Shown here: piece by piece, positions 54,294 to 63,044 of the stretch
How positions within the stretch are numbered: the first letter of the stretch is position 1
Layout of the letters: each line of letters begins with the position of its first letter
Source: Oleispira sp963933055
GTDB taxonomy: Bacteria; Pseudomonadota; Gammaproteobacteria; Pseudomonadales; Oceanobacteraceae
Reading direction: 5' to 3'
Length of the DNA: 64,000 bases
NCBI GenBank assembly: GCA_963933055.1
Contig: CAWVSY010000011.1
Span: forward strand, 1 to 64,000
The notes under the pieces: model-generated
What the model was told of the DNA's origin: nothing
What the model saw: only the letters and a program-made list of their open reading frames with translations
Databases searched by the model: none
Made by a program: the position numbers and the translations under genes

Positions 54294-56522
54294 ATGTTTA
54301 AAGACATTAAATTAACAACAATCAACAAGCTGATTGCGAGCGCTGTCATACTTGCATGCTTGGTATTGACTGTTGGCACCCTGATTATTCAAAAAAACAT
54401 TTTATTGATAGACGATACTTGGAAATTGTATCAATCGGATCGCTCAGACAAGTCACGCTTAGAAAGTGCCCTGCGCGCCGAAATTGGCTATGGCGGCATG
54501 ATTCATGATTTTAAGAATTATATTCTACGCAATGATCCCATTTATATGGAAACCATTCATAAAGACATAGGCTCAGCAGAAGCCATTATTAATCAATACC
54601 GCTTATTAGAATTGTCTAACGCTGAACTCATCGCTTTGAATGACATTCAAAAAGTCATCAGCGCTTATGAAGAAGTGCATGTCGATATAGCTCATTTATT
54701 CAGTATGGGGTACAGCATTACCCAGCTTGATAACTTAGTAAAAATTGACGATGAACCCGCACTAAAAGGCCTAATAAGCCTGCGCAAAGAAGTTAGAACT
54801 AACTTGCCCGACGATACCCCTCTGAGTAAAGCACGTGTTAGCGCCGATTTGCGTGGCGCTATCGGCTATGGTGGCATGATACATGACTATAAAAACTACA
54901 TCCTGCGTCATGATGAAGTGTATAAAAAGAATACGCACTTAAGCTTGAAAAGTGCTTATGCTGCCATTGACCAATATCATACGTTAAAACCTAATTATTC
55001 AGAGATAGCCGCATTAAAGAACATTAAAGAAACCTTACAAGATTACGAAAAAAATCTGGAAAAAATCACACAGCTTATTGAAAAAGATACTAGCATTACG
55101 CAGATTGATGCGTCCGTTAAAATAGACGATTCCTTAGCATTGCAAAGCTTAGACATCATCGACAAATCGATCAATGAACAAATACACAATTACAACATAG
55201 CCGTATCAAAGGCCCTTCGTTTGGTTAAAAGTACATCCGATACGGTTACTTGGGGACTGGTTATATTTTTCATTATTATTTTTGTTTTTGGTATGTGGTT
55301 AATTCAAAAAAGAGTCATGTCTCCCCTGCTTCGCTTAACAAACAATATGGTAAAACTCTCTAAAAATGATCTTTCTATTACTCTCGAAGGCGAGAAAAAT
55401 AATAATGAGCTAGGGGATATAGCAAGAGCTATTTCTGTCTTCAGAAATAATATTATTGAACGCAACCAAGCGGAAGCTGAATTAGCCGCAACCAATAATG
55501 AATTAAATAAACAACTTAAAAACATTCTCGAACTGAAAGAGCAGTCTGAAAAACAAACGACTCAAGCTCTCGAACTGGCTGAAGGATTAGCCAGCGCTAG
55601 AGAATCAGCAGAAAAATCAGCAATAGAAGCAGAAGAAAGTGAGCAGCGTGTTAGTTCAATTTTAAACTCGGTACAAGATGCGATCATTACCACCAATCAC
55701 GAAGGGCTGATTGAAAGTATTAACCCTGCTACAGAAAAAATATTTGGTTACACCTCTGCTGAATTAATGGATAAAAAAATATCCGTACTGGTTCCGAAAG
55801 CCTATAAGATCCCACACGATGAATATCTACTGGATTTTTTAAAAGAAGATACCTCCAGAGATGTATCCAAGCCCATTGAACAAAATGTCAAACACAAAGA
55901 CGGTACTACCTTCGATATAGAACTTCTTATTAATACGATATCACTGTCTAATGAGAAAAAATTCATTGGTGTAATCAAAGACATTACAGAGCGAAAACAG
56001 TGGGAAAAAGAACTTAAAAATCTGGCTATGACAGATCCCCTAACCAAACTAGCCAATCGTAATCAATACAATAATAAACTATCAGAAGCCGCTGCTACTT
56101 CTTTACGCTACCAGCAACCCTTTGCGCTCATGTTACTCGATTTAGATAAATTTAAACCGGTAAATGATCGCTATGGGCATCAAGTTGGCGACTTACTATT
56201 ACAACATGTTGCCAATACTTTATTAGCCAGCTGTCGTGAAACCGATACGGTCGCAAGACTTGGCGGGGATGAATTTGCCATTATTCTACCGTCAAGCAAT
56301 CACCCTCTTGATACCGGACCTCTTTCGCAGCGTATCCTGAAAGAAATCTCTAAACCTATAGTGATTGAAGAACATTCGATTCAAATAGGCATCAGCATCG
56401 GCATCTCTACATTCCCAGATAATACCGATGACCTTGAGGTATTACAGACTCAGGCAGATGAAGCCCTGTATCAAGCTAAAGAAAATGGCCGCAATACGTT
56501 CCGTTGCTTCAAAAAAGACTAA
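54294..56522 (+). CDS. Diguanylate cyclase with an internally duplicated sensor, HAMP and PAS
   Basis: A 742-aa inner-membrane protein. TM1 is at ~14-32. The periplasmic part has two homologous ~126-residue units, each with IGYGGMIHD-F/Y-KNYILR (residues 64-79 and 190-205) and each ending SITQ-x-D-x-x-VKIDD. TM2 is at ~320-337, then HAMP, a coiled coil, PAS (~450-575, SSILNSVQDAIITTNHEGLIESINPATEKIFGY) and GGDEF with ARLGGDEFAIIL and an upstream I-site RETD. It should make c-di-GMP under product inhibition. The sensed signal is unknown. Confidence 0.92.
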   Translation: MFKDIKLTTINKLIASAVILACLVLTVGTLIIQKNILLIDDTWKLYQSDRSDKSRLESALRAEIGYGGMIHDFKNYILRNDPIYMETIHKDIGSAEAIINQYRLLELSNAELIALNDIQKVISAYEEVHVDIAHLFSMGYSITQLDNLVKIDDEPALKGLISLRKEVRTNLPDDTPLSKARVSADLRGAIGYGGMIHDYKNYILRHDEVYKKNTHLSLKSAYAAIDQYHTLKPNYSEIAALKNIKETLQDYEKNLEKITQLIEKDTSITQIDASVKIDDSLALQSLDIIDKSINEQIHNYNIAVSKALRLVKSTSDTVTWGLVIFFIIIFVFGMWLIQKRVMSPLLRLTNNMVKLSKNDLSITLEGEKNNNELGDIARAISVFRNNIIERNQAEAELAATNNELNKQLKNILELKEQSEKQTTQALELAEGLASARESAEKSAIEAEESEQRVSSILNSVQDAIITTNHEGLIESINPATEKIFGYTSAELMDKKISVLVPKAYKIPHDEYLLDFLKEDTSRDVSKPIEQNVKHKDGTTFDIELLINTISLSNEKKFIGVIKDITERKQWEKELKNLAMTDPLTKLANRNQYNNKLSEAAATSLRYQQPFALMLLDLDKFKPVNDRYGHQVGDLLLQHVANTLLASCRETDTVARLGGDEFAIILPSSNHPLDTGPLSQRILKEISKPIVIEEHSIQIGISIGISTFPDNTDDLEVLQTQADEALYQAKENGRNTFRCFKKD

Positions 56523-56603
56523 AATAGAGCGTATTTGTCTTCGCACTACAAAATAATTTTATTCCTAATGCGCTATATCAAAGATTTCTTACACGCAATT
56601 AGC

Positions 56604-56635
56604 TATCATTCGCAGATAGACATGCGAGAATGATA
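56604..56635 (+). promoter_or_regulatory. Inverted repeat upstream of feoA
   Basis: TATCATT (56604-56610) and AATGATA (56629-56635) form a dyad ending three bases before the feoA start, with CGC/GCG extending the arms. The arms resemble Fur half-sites but in an unusual order and spacing. Iron control of feo is expected from the family; the site itself is uncertain. Confidence 0.3.
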
Positions 56636-56638
56636 TTT

Positions 56639-56887
56639 ATGGCCGTTCAATTTTCACAACTCAAGGTTGGCAATAGCGCAATCATCGATGAATGCCGGGT
56701 CAGCACCGATACCTCAACATCGTCATCCCAAGTACAGCGTTTAATGATGCTAGGCCTAACACCAGGCACACGCTTTACGGTAGTACGTGTAGCACCTTTG
56801 GGCGACCCCATCGAAATAAAATTGCGAGGCTTTAGCCTTAGTTTACGCCGCGAAGAGGCTTTAGGCTTATGGGTAACCATATTATGA
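56639..56887 (+). CDS. feoA: Ferrous iron transport protein A
   Basis: An 82-aa SH3-like cytoplasmic protein (QFSQLKVGNSAIIDEC, RLMMLGLTPGTRFTVVRVAPLGDPIEIKLRGFSLSLRREEALGLWV). It supports FeoB-mediated Fe2+ uptake. ATG 56639 is preferred over an in-frame ATG at 56630, which sits too close to the purine-rich site. Its stop overlaps the feoB start (ATGA). Confidence 0.93.
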   Translation: MAVQFSQLKVGNSAIIDECRVSTDTSTSSSQVQRLMMLGLTPGTRFTVVRVAPLGDPIEIKLRGFSLSLRREEALGLWVTIL

Positions 56888-59049
56888 AAACCATTGCCCT
56901 TGTAGGGAACCCAAACTGCGGTAAAACCACCTTATTCAATACGCTAACAGGCTCTCATCAGCGCGTTGGCAATTGGCCCGGTGTGACCGTTGAGCGCAAA
57001 AGCGGCATTTACAAGCATGCTGATACCGAATATGAAGTCATCGATTTACCCGGCACATATTCGCTTAATTCTAATATTACCCAGACTCAACATGCAGATG
57101 CGAACAATAGCAATGACGATTCTATTGATGAACAGATAGCGCAACAGTTTATACGCAATAAAGAAGCCGATCTCATTATCAATGTATTAGATGCTTCTAG
57201 CTTAGAGCGCGGCTTATATCTGACTTCACAATTATTTGAAAGTGACATTCCAATGATTGTCGCGTTGAATATGATTGATGTGGCGCATAGCAAAGGGATG
57301 CACCTAGACCACCAAGCGCTATCTGAACAGCTTGGCTGCCCCGTTGTTCCCTTAGTTGCGAGTAAAGGGGATGGTTTAATCACTCTCATGGACAGTGTCG
57401 AAAACCGACTGTTGAAGCCACCTGCCCTGCAACGTTCATTAAATTTCACTAACGATGCGATGTTGAGCGAGCCCGCGTTAATTCAAGCCCGCTATGAATG
57501 GGTTGATCAGGCCTGTCAGTTATCGATGACTCTGAGCGAGAAGAAACATAAAACCTTAAGTGAATACATTGATGACATCGTTTTAAATCGCGTCTTAGCA
57601 CTGCCCATTTTTATGGGGGTGATGTATTTATTATTTATGTTCGCGATTAATGTCGGCAGCGCGTTTATCGATTTTTTTGATATCACGGCTGGGGCTTTAT
57701 TCGTTGAAAGCCCACGTTGGTTATTAGAAAGCATTAATGCTCCCGCTTGGCTTACCGCCTTAATTGCGGATGGTATCGGCGGTGGCATGCAATTAGTGGC
57801 GAGCTTTATTCCCGTTATTGCAGCTCTCTTTTTATCGCTCTCTTTTTTAGAAGATGTCGGTTTTATGGCTCGCGGGGCCTTTATTATTGATCGTATGATG
57901 CGAGCTCTTGGATTACCAGGGAAAGCCTTTGTCCCATTAATCGTCGGCTTTGGCTGTAATGTGCCGTCAGTCATGGCTGCACGCACCTTAAGCAAAGAAG
58001 GTGACCGATTAATCACGACATTAATGGCCCCCTTTATGTCCTGTGGCGCACGTTTAACCGTTTACGTTTTATTTGCCTCAGCCTTCTTTGTTGAAAACGG
58101 CGCAACGGTCGTTTTTGCTTTGTATATCACAGGTATTTTGGTTGCCATATTAAGTGCTTTTTTAGTTCGTCGCTTAATTTTACCGGCCAGCGATAGCAGC
58201 TTTATTATGGAACTACCACCTTATTTATTGCCGACCTTCCGTAATTTATGGATGCATACTTGGCATCGCTTAAAAGGTTTTATTTTACGCGCGGGTAAAG
58301 CCATTGTTGGGGTCGTAATCATCTTAAACGTATTAAATTCACTGGGTACCGATGGCAGCTTCGGCAACCAAAACCAAGAAAATTCTGCACTCAGTGAAAT
58401 CGGTCGTTTCCTCACACCGGCATTTTCTCCCATGGGTATCGAACAAGATAACTGGCCAGCCACCGTAGGAATTTTCACCGGTTTATTTGCCAAAGAGGTG
58501 GTCGTAGGAACACTCGATGCACTTTATACGACAAGAGATTCTGACGATGAAGAATTCAATTTGTTAACCAGTTTAAAAGACGCTGTATCGTCTATCTCAA
58601 CCAACCTAACCGACGTCGCAAATAACCTTGATGATCCGTTAGGCTTAAACATGGGGGATTTAAGTGATACCGAAGGTGTTGCACAAGCACAAGAAATTGC
58701 CAGCACAACCATTGGCGTCATACAGCAAAAATTCGATGGCCAATGGGGTGCGTTCGTATATTTGTTATTTATTTTATTGTACATGCCGTGCGTCGCAACT
58801 TTGGGCGCAATCGTTAAAGAACACGGTACTTATTGGGCTGGTTTCAGCATGCTTTGGTCATTCAGCGTCGCGTATGTTTTAGCCGTTGGTTTATATCAAG
58901 GCGTGACTTGGGCAGAGCATCCTACTAGCTCATTGATGTGGATTGTAGGATTAACAGTTTGGCAGGTTGTATTAACAATCTTGCTGTTTAGAAGCGGAAA
59001 GAGCCAAGCTAAAAAAGAAAACTTAATCCCAATGGTGGATGTGAGTTAG
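56884..59049 (+). CDS. feoB: Ferrous iron transporter FeoB
   Basis: A 721-aa GTP-dependent Fe2+ permease of the inner membrane. The N-terminal G domain has G1 GNPNCGKTT (residues 8-16), G3 DLPGTYS and G4 NMID. A GDI-like helical linker and the Gate-containing membrane domain follow (GFGCNVPSVMAARTLSKEGDRLITTLMAPFMSCGARLTVYVLF, then FTGLFAKEVVVGTLDALY). ATG 56884 overlaps the feoA stop. No feoC gene follows. Confidence 0.96.
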   Translation: MKTIALVGNPNCGKTTLFNTLTGSHQRVGNWPGVTVERKSGIYKHADTEYEVIDLPGTYSLNSNITQTQHADANNSNDDSIDEQIAQQFIRNKEADLIINVLDASSLERGLYLTSQLFESDIPMIVALNMIDVAHSKGMHLDHQALSEQLGCPVVPLVASKGDGLITLMDSVENRLLKPPALQRSLNFTNDAMLSEPALIQARYEWVDQACQLSMTLSEKKHKTLSEYIDDIVLNRVLALPIFMGVMYLLFMFAINVGSAFIDFFDITAGALFVESPRWLLESINAPAWLTALIADGIGGGMQLVASFIPVIAALFLSLSFLEDVGFMARGAFIIDRMMRALGLPGKAFVPLIVGFGCNVPSVMAARTLSKEGDRLITTLMAPFMSCGARLTVYVLFASAFFVENGATVVFALYITGILVAILSAFLVRRLILPASDSSFIMELPPYLLPTFRNLWMHTWHRLKGFILRAGKAIVGVVIILNVLNSLGTDGSFGNQNQENSALSEIGRFLTPAFSPMGIEQDNWPATVGIFTGLFAKEVVVGTLDALYTTRDSDDEEFNLLTSLKDAVSSISTNLTDVANNLDDPLGLNMGDLSDTEGVAQAQEIASTTIGVIQQKFDGQWGAFVYLLFILLYMPCVATLGAIVKEHGTYWAGFSMLWSFSVAYVLAVGLYQGVTWAEHPTSSLMWIVGLTVWQVVLTILLFRSGKSQAKKENLIPMVDVS

Positions 59050-59062
59050 CTTGGCCTTTTTT
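59003..59062 (+). terminator. feoB terminator overlapping its coding end
   Basis: GCCAAGCTA (59003-59011, inside feoB) pairs perfectly with TAGCTTGGC (59047-59055, containing the stop), followed by CTTTTTT. The 35-base loop contains a smaller ATCC/GGAT hairpin. Confidence 0.6.
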
Positions 59063-59071
59063 ATGTGCTCA

Positions 59072-60070
59072 CTACTGAAAAATATTAGCATTAAGCTTTT
59101 TTGCTATTGCTTCAATCGCTAGCTGGGCACGAACACTATTACCTGCGGCATCAACCGGCGGTGAAAACGCGGCAATACCATATTTCCCTGGCATTACTGC
59201 AATAATACCGCCACCCACACCGCTTTTCGCAGGTAAGCCAACCTTATAAAGCCATAAGCCCGAATCATCATACAGCCCTGCTGTTGCCATAACCGCGAGC
59301 AGCTTAGGCACCGAATCGGCATTGACTGCTTCTTTCTTGGTCATCGGGTTAATACCGGCATTCGCATAGGTTGCTCCCATCACGGCCAGCTCTTCTGTAT
59401 TCACACCGATGGAACACATACGAGTATATAAATCGACGCTTTCTTCAATATCATCATACAAGCGGCCATAATTACTGAGTAAGCGAGCAATGCTTTGATT
59501 TTTAACGTTTGTATCGGTTTCTGACTGGTAGATATCTTTAAGTACTTTTAAATCCGTCCCCGTAAAGTTTTCTAAATTGCTCTCAATAATGTCCCATTTT
59601 TGCTTGGCATTTTTGGCTTCAATTAAACTCACCGTGGCAATGGCTCCCGCATTCACTAACGGATTAACTGAGCGCTCTTCATTTAATTCAATCGCCATAA
59701 TAGAACTAAAAGGTAAACCCGTTGCGTTTACACCTATTTTATCAACCACTACCTGCTCGCCTTGTTGATTCATTAAGGCCGCTAGGTTAAAGGCTTTACC
59801 AATCGATTGGATTGAGAATACATGTTTAATATCACCCGCAGAATATTTTTTACCGTCTGCTGTCACAATGCTGATCGCAAATAAATTAGGATCAACAGCC
59901 GCCAACGCAGGAATGTAGTCAGGGTTTTTACCACTTCTATTGGATGCAAATTCTTTATGAACGTCGTTGACTAATTGCTGTAGGTCTATCGGTTCAGCAT
60001 AAGATTGTATGGGTATCATCAATAGACAAATCCAATACAGAGACAATCCTACTTTTAATATATTTTTCAT
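59072..60070 (-). CDS. glsA: Glutaminase A family, exported
   Basis: A 332-aa serine-dependent beta-lactamase-like glutaminase (L-glutamine to glutamate plus ammonia). Unlike the usual cytoplasmic enzyme it has a signal peptide (ILKVGLSLYWICLLMIPIQSYA, cleavage near residue 25), so it should act in the periplasm. Active site: Ser89-x-x-Lys92 in FSIQSIGKAF, then NPLVNAGAIA, LYTRMCSIGVNTEELAVMGATYANAGINP, and PAKSGVGGGIIAVMPGKYGI. It might scavenge nitrogen from external glutamine. Confidence 0.93.
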   Translation of the reverse strand: MKNILKVGLSLYWICLLMIPIQSYAEPIDLQQLVNDVHKEFASNRSGKNPDYIPALAAVDPNLFAISIVTADGKKYSAGDIKHVFSIQSIGKAFNLAALMNQQGEQVVVDKIGVNATGLPFSSIMAIELNEERSVNPLVNAGAIATVSLIEAKNAKQKWDIIESNLENFTGTDLKVLKDIYQSETDTNVKNQSIARLLSNYGRLYDDIEESVDLYTRMCSIGVNTEELAVMGATYANAGINPMTKKEAVNADSVPKLLAVMATAGLYDDSGLWLYKVGLPAKSGVGGGIIAVMPGKYGIAAFSPPVDAAGNSVRAQLAIEAIAKKLNANIFQ

Positions 60071-60150
60071 GCTCTATTCCTATTGGTTGTGTTAATCGTT
60101 ATACGTAATTAATACATGTTCAAATTTTAAAAAACAGCATTATGCTTTGG

Positions 60151-60624
60151 TTAAATCAAAGGATAAAACGGATATTCTTTTTGAAAATCTGCCAGTTTAA
60201 AGTCTTTTTGTATGGTTTCAGCAAGATCTAAACGCCGACTTCGACGAGCATCTAAGCCATCAAATTTTAATAACTGCAAACACTCTAAACACACTGTTTT
60301 TTCTGATAGCGGGTTTAATCCTGCGATGAATGTGCCTTTAAGGTGGCGACGTTTCTGAATATGTTCGCAGGCGGCTAAATGGAAAACCTCTTCATTCAAC
60401 CAACTCAGCCATAAACGGGTATTTTTAAATGCAATGGTTTTGTCTTTAAGTATTTTTAAGCGGGCACTTTCAATCTTAAAATTCCCCAGCTCTAATGATT
60501 CACGCTCGCTATACGTTATTTGCCTTTGTGGATCAAACAACTCAAAGCAGCCTAATTTTTCAGCCCCCATTTTTTTTCGCAACTGATTAAAAGGCTCAAA
60601 GTCATCAAATTTCTTTATTAACAT
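60151..60624 (-). CDS. Unknown 157-residue Cys/His-rich protein, third gene of the ZorAB-like operon
   Basis: A soluble, basic protein with no signal peptide or TM helix. The middle has a possible metal site: FHLAACEHIQKRRHLKGTFIAG (H82, C86, H88, H94) followed by KTVCLECLQLL (C112, C115), a layout seen in zinc-ribbon or treble-clef modules. A short Arg-rich stretch (DARRSRRLDL) follows. ATG 60624 is chosen because GAGGG lies 6-7 bases before it; the ATG at 60630 is too close. It is 21 bases after the ZorB-like gene and clearly in the same operon. I do not recognise the family. It may be the cytoplasmic effector or adaptor of the channel complex. Confidence 0.75.
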   Translation of the reverse strand: MLIKKFDDFEPFNQLRKKMGAEKLGCFELFDPQRQITYSERESLELGNFKIESARLKILKDKTIAFKNTRLWLSWLNEEVFHLAACEHIQKRRHLKGTFIAGLNPLSEKTVCLECLQLLKFDGLDARRSRRLDLAETIQKDFKLADFQKEYPFYPLI

Positions 60625-60645
60625 TACCATCCCTCTTAATCAGCA

Positions 60646-61353
60646 CTAAAGTACTTGATCTAAAATAGTCGCAATACGACTATCAGCATCGGTCCGTACT
60701 TTAAACTCGACTCGACGAGAACGCTCTTTATCTTCATTACCCTGCGCATCACGAATGACTTTGGCAGACGATAGGCCATTCGCGGTAAGATATTGTTTTA
60801 ACCAATCTTTATTTTGCTTTACTTCATCTAGTCCCATCACAAACGCCAAGGTAGACCGTGTACGCGCTTGTGATAGATCCATATTACGGATATACGCATC
60901 GTCTTCATTATAGGCTCCAAGCCAGCCTGTTGAAGTATGCCCTTCGATGCGAACTTCTAAAATATCATCATGATAGGCATCACGTGTGATTATGTTCATA
61001 TAACGCGGGAAGAAATCGGCTAGAATGGTTTGAAATTGCTGCTTAAGTTCTGATTTTCCGTTATCAAATAAGATTTCACTATCGTTAAAACGAAAAGATA
61101 AATCTTTATCCAATTCAGCCCCCCATTTAGGCAAATCGTCGGCAAATTCTTCTTGTAAATCTTTATACAATTCTTGGCGTAAATGATCGTATAAAATAGC
61201 GACGTCTTGAATGCGATTACGCTCCGTTTCAACGTCTACCATAAAGACAACAGAGATGAGCATAAAAATCATCATCAAGCCTGCCATCAAATCACTCACC
61301 GCAACCCAATGACCCTCTTGGTCTTTCGATTGCTCTAATTCATTTTCGTCCAT
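60646..61353 (-). CDS. OmpA/MotB-domain protein, ZorB-like
   Basis: A 235-aa protein with a short cytoplasmic start, then one TM helix (WVAVSDLMAGLMMIFMLISVVFMVD, residues ~16-40) bearing Asp21, the position of the proton-channel aspartate in MotB/ZorB. A helical linker leads to a C-terminal OmpA-like peptidoglycan-binding domain (LEVRIEGHTSTGWLG, NMDLSQARTRSTLAFVM, RSRRVEFKV; ~100-225). It should pair with the ExbB/MotA-like protein encoded 32 bases upstream to form a proton-driven complex held by the cell wall. Zorya ZorB has this build; other uncharacterised MotAB-like pairs do too. Confidence 0.85.
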   Translation of the reverse strand: MDENELEQSKDQEGHWVAVSDLMAGLMMIFMLISVVFMVDVETERNRIQDVAILYDHLRQELYKDLQEEFADDLPKWGAELDKDLSFRFNDSEILFDNGKSELKQQFQTILADFFPRYMNIITRDAYHDDILEVRIEGHTSTGWLGAYNEDDAYIRNMDLSQARTRSTLAFVMGLDEVKQNKDWLKQYLTANGLSSAKVIRDAQGNEDKERSRRVEFKVRTDADSRIATILDQVL

Positions 61354-61385
61354 GCGATTCTCTCTAAAAATTATGGCATCACGTT

Positions 61386-62639
61386 TTAATTAGAAGATTC
61401 TGCAGAGCGAATGTCTTCAGCCAGTTTTACGACATCTTGCAGCTTCTGCGTAAGAGGTGAGTAATCACTGACAAACTTTTCTGATAACGCGGTAAGCTGC
61501 ATTCCAAAAGATTGCAGGGCTTTATTCAGTTCTTCCTCCATTGAGTCATCAAGAACCGCGACTTGGCGCTCAACCTTTTCGGCAATGCGTGTGAGTTGTT
61601 GATGAGTTAACTGCTGCTGCTGTTGCAGTTGTGCTCCAGACCGTTCCATCACATCACTCATTTGCTGCTGAATGCCTTCTTGTGCTTTGGTAATGTGTTC
61701 AACGGTCCAACGCTGTTGTTCATGAACTTGTTCTGCAATGCCTGTAGTTAATGCCGCTATTCGCTCTTCAAGCTGTGGCAAACCTTCAGCCGCATTATTC
61801 ACTACCGTCGCTAATCCACCCAATTGGTCTTGTAAATTAGCACGCTGCGCTTCTAAGCCACTCAGTAAATCTTGTAGTGATTCTGAAATACCATTGAATG
61901 CATTAGCATGCTTCACCATATATTCAAAAGCATTGCTCGCTTCTTTCATCGAACTTGCCGTGCGCTCTTGCTCATCGATTAACTGCTGCAATTGAGCTCG
62001 ATAGTTATTTTGCCAATCCAGCATCTTGCCGACACTTTCATTAAGCCGTTTGAAGTTATCACCATATTGTTCGTTAATGCGTGTATTAAAATCTTGCATC
62101 ACCGCTTCAATCGCCTCGACTAAGGCCTTAGCATTCGCATCAGCCATACGTTCTTCGTAATGCTCTAATACATAAACGATTTGACGCACGCCATTTTGAT
62201 TTTCTTCATGCTGGTTTTTCAATAATGAGGGGACTGACTCTGCATTCTGCGGATTAAATTGATCTGCCAGTAATTTTAAAGACGTATCTAAGTCATCGAT
62301 ACTGGCCGCACGGGTTTGACTAGAAGTTCGGCGGTTGGATTGCGTAAAAGTACTGCGCAACTTTATCGTCAAAGCGCCAAGTAAACCGGCAATTGATGAC
62401 CAAAAAGCTGTTTTTAAGCCATCCATCAATTTAGGCACACTGCCATGAATATCGGCCGTATCGAAATGCCACAATCCTAAGGCAACCCCTAAGAAAGTAC
62501 CAAAAATACCGATACTGGTTAAAATATTCGGTGCGAGTTCAGCAGTTTTGCTGGAATAATTGAAAAAATGGAAATAGATGGTTAAGGCCGTAACAAGGCC
62601 TATGAGTATCAACGTCCATGGAGAGAACTGCTCCAGCAT
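61386..62639 (-). CDS. MotA/TolQ/ExbB-type channel protein with long coiled-coil tail, ZorA-like
   Basis: A 417-aa protein with three TM helices (residues ~8-26, 38-58, 74-95) in which GIFGTFLGVALGLWHFD and LMDGLKTAFWSSIAGLLGAL are the ExbB/MotA-type core found in ZorA. The remaining ~320 residues form a long helical, Gln-rich cytoplasmic tail (MLDWQNNYRAQLQQLIDEQERTASSMKEA..., QQQMSDVMERSGAQLQQQQQLTHQQLTRIAEKVERQ). In Zorya such a tail carries the signal from the cell-wall motor to cytoplasmic effectors. First gene of the operon. Base composition is like its neighbours, and no mobile-element signs are seen. Confidence 0.85.
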   Translation of the reverse strand: MLEQFSPWTLILIGLVTALTIYFHFFNYSSKTAELAPNILTSIGIFGTFLGVALGLWHFDTADIHGSVPKLMDGLKTAFWSSIAGLLGALTIKLRSTFTQSNRRTSSQTRAASIDDLDTSLKLLADQFNPQNAESVPSLLKNQHEENQNGVRQIVYVLEHYEERMADANAKALVEAIEAVMQDFNTRINEQYGDNFKRLNESVGKMLDWQNNYRAQLQQLIDEQERTASSMKEASNAFEYMVKHANAFNGISESLQDLLSGLEAQRANLQDQLGGLATVVNNAAEGLPQLEERIAALTTGIAEQVHEQQRWTVEHITKAQEGIQQQMSDVMERSGAQLQQQQQLTHQQLTRIAEKVERQVAVLDDSMEEELNKALQSFGMQLTALSEKFVSDYSPLTQKLQDVVKLAEDIRSAESSN

Positions 62640-63044
62640 GAAAAGTATTCCTACAAAAATTTTAAAAGCTTACTACTAGACTAGTTCAATCTGCGCCATT
62701 CTTCCTTACTGGAATAAAAATAGTCATAAAGAGTGAAAAAAAATATAAAAATCCGTTTCTTTTTATCGGTCATTTAAAGACAAAGAGTCGAAGTCAGGAC
62801 TGCAAAAGACGACTATCTTACCAATATCAAGCCTAGTGGAATAAATAAATTAAAAAGCACTCTGATTATTGATTTATTATCATTAATCCATTTAATTCAA
62901 ACGCTCGTATCAGATTGAAGCATTTATAAATTATTGGTTAAATGCGAGAAGAGGTTCGTTATTAGGTATTTTGCCTCTCATTAACAAGGCATGCGCTAGT
63001 AGCATGTCACTTTCAACTTATAAATAACAATTAAGGGGTCTTTT
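62640..63044. other. 405-base intergenic region between the ZorA-like gene and fadE
   Basis: AT-rich divergent promoter region. AAGGGG precedes fadE. No reading frame, RNA gene or clear operator is supported. Confidence 0.5.

Noticed and set aside
57516..58016. 166-codon minus-strand frame inside feoB
   Set aside because: Fully inside a well-conserved FeoB; low-complexity basic translation typical of antisense frames.
60151..62639. Calling the operon a complete Zorya system
   Set aside because: No ZorC, ZorD or ZorE homologue is present and there is no defence island around it, so only a ZorAB-like label is supportable.
62880..62930. Possible PsrA/FadR-type operator upstream of fadE (TTCAAAC...ATTGAA)
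   Set aside because: Arms are short and the spacing does not fit either consensus.
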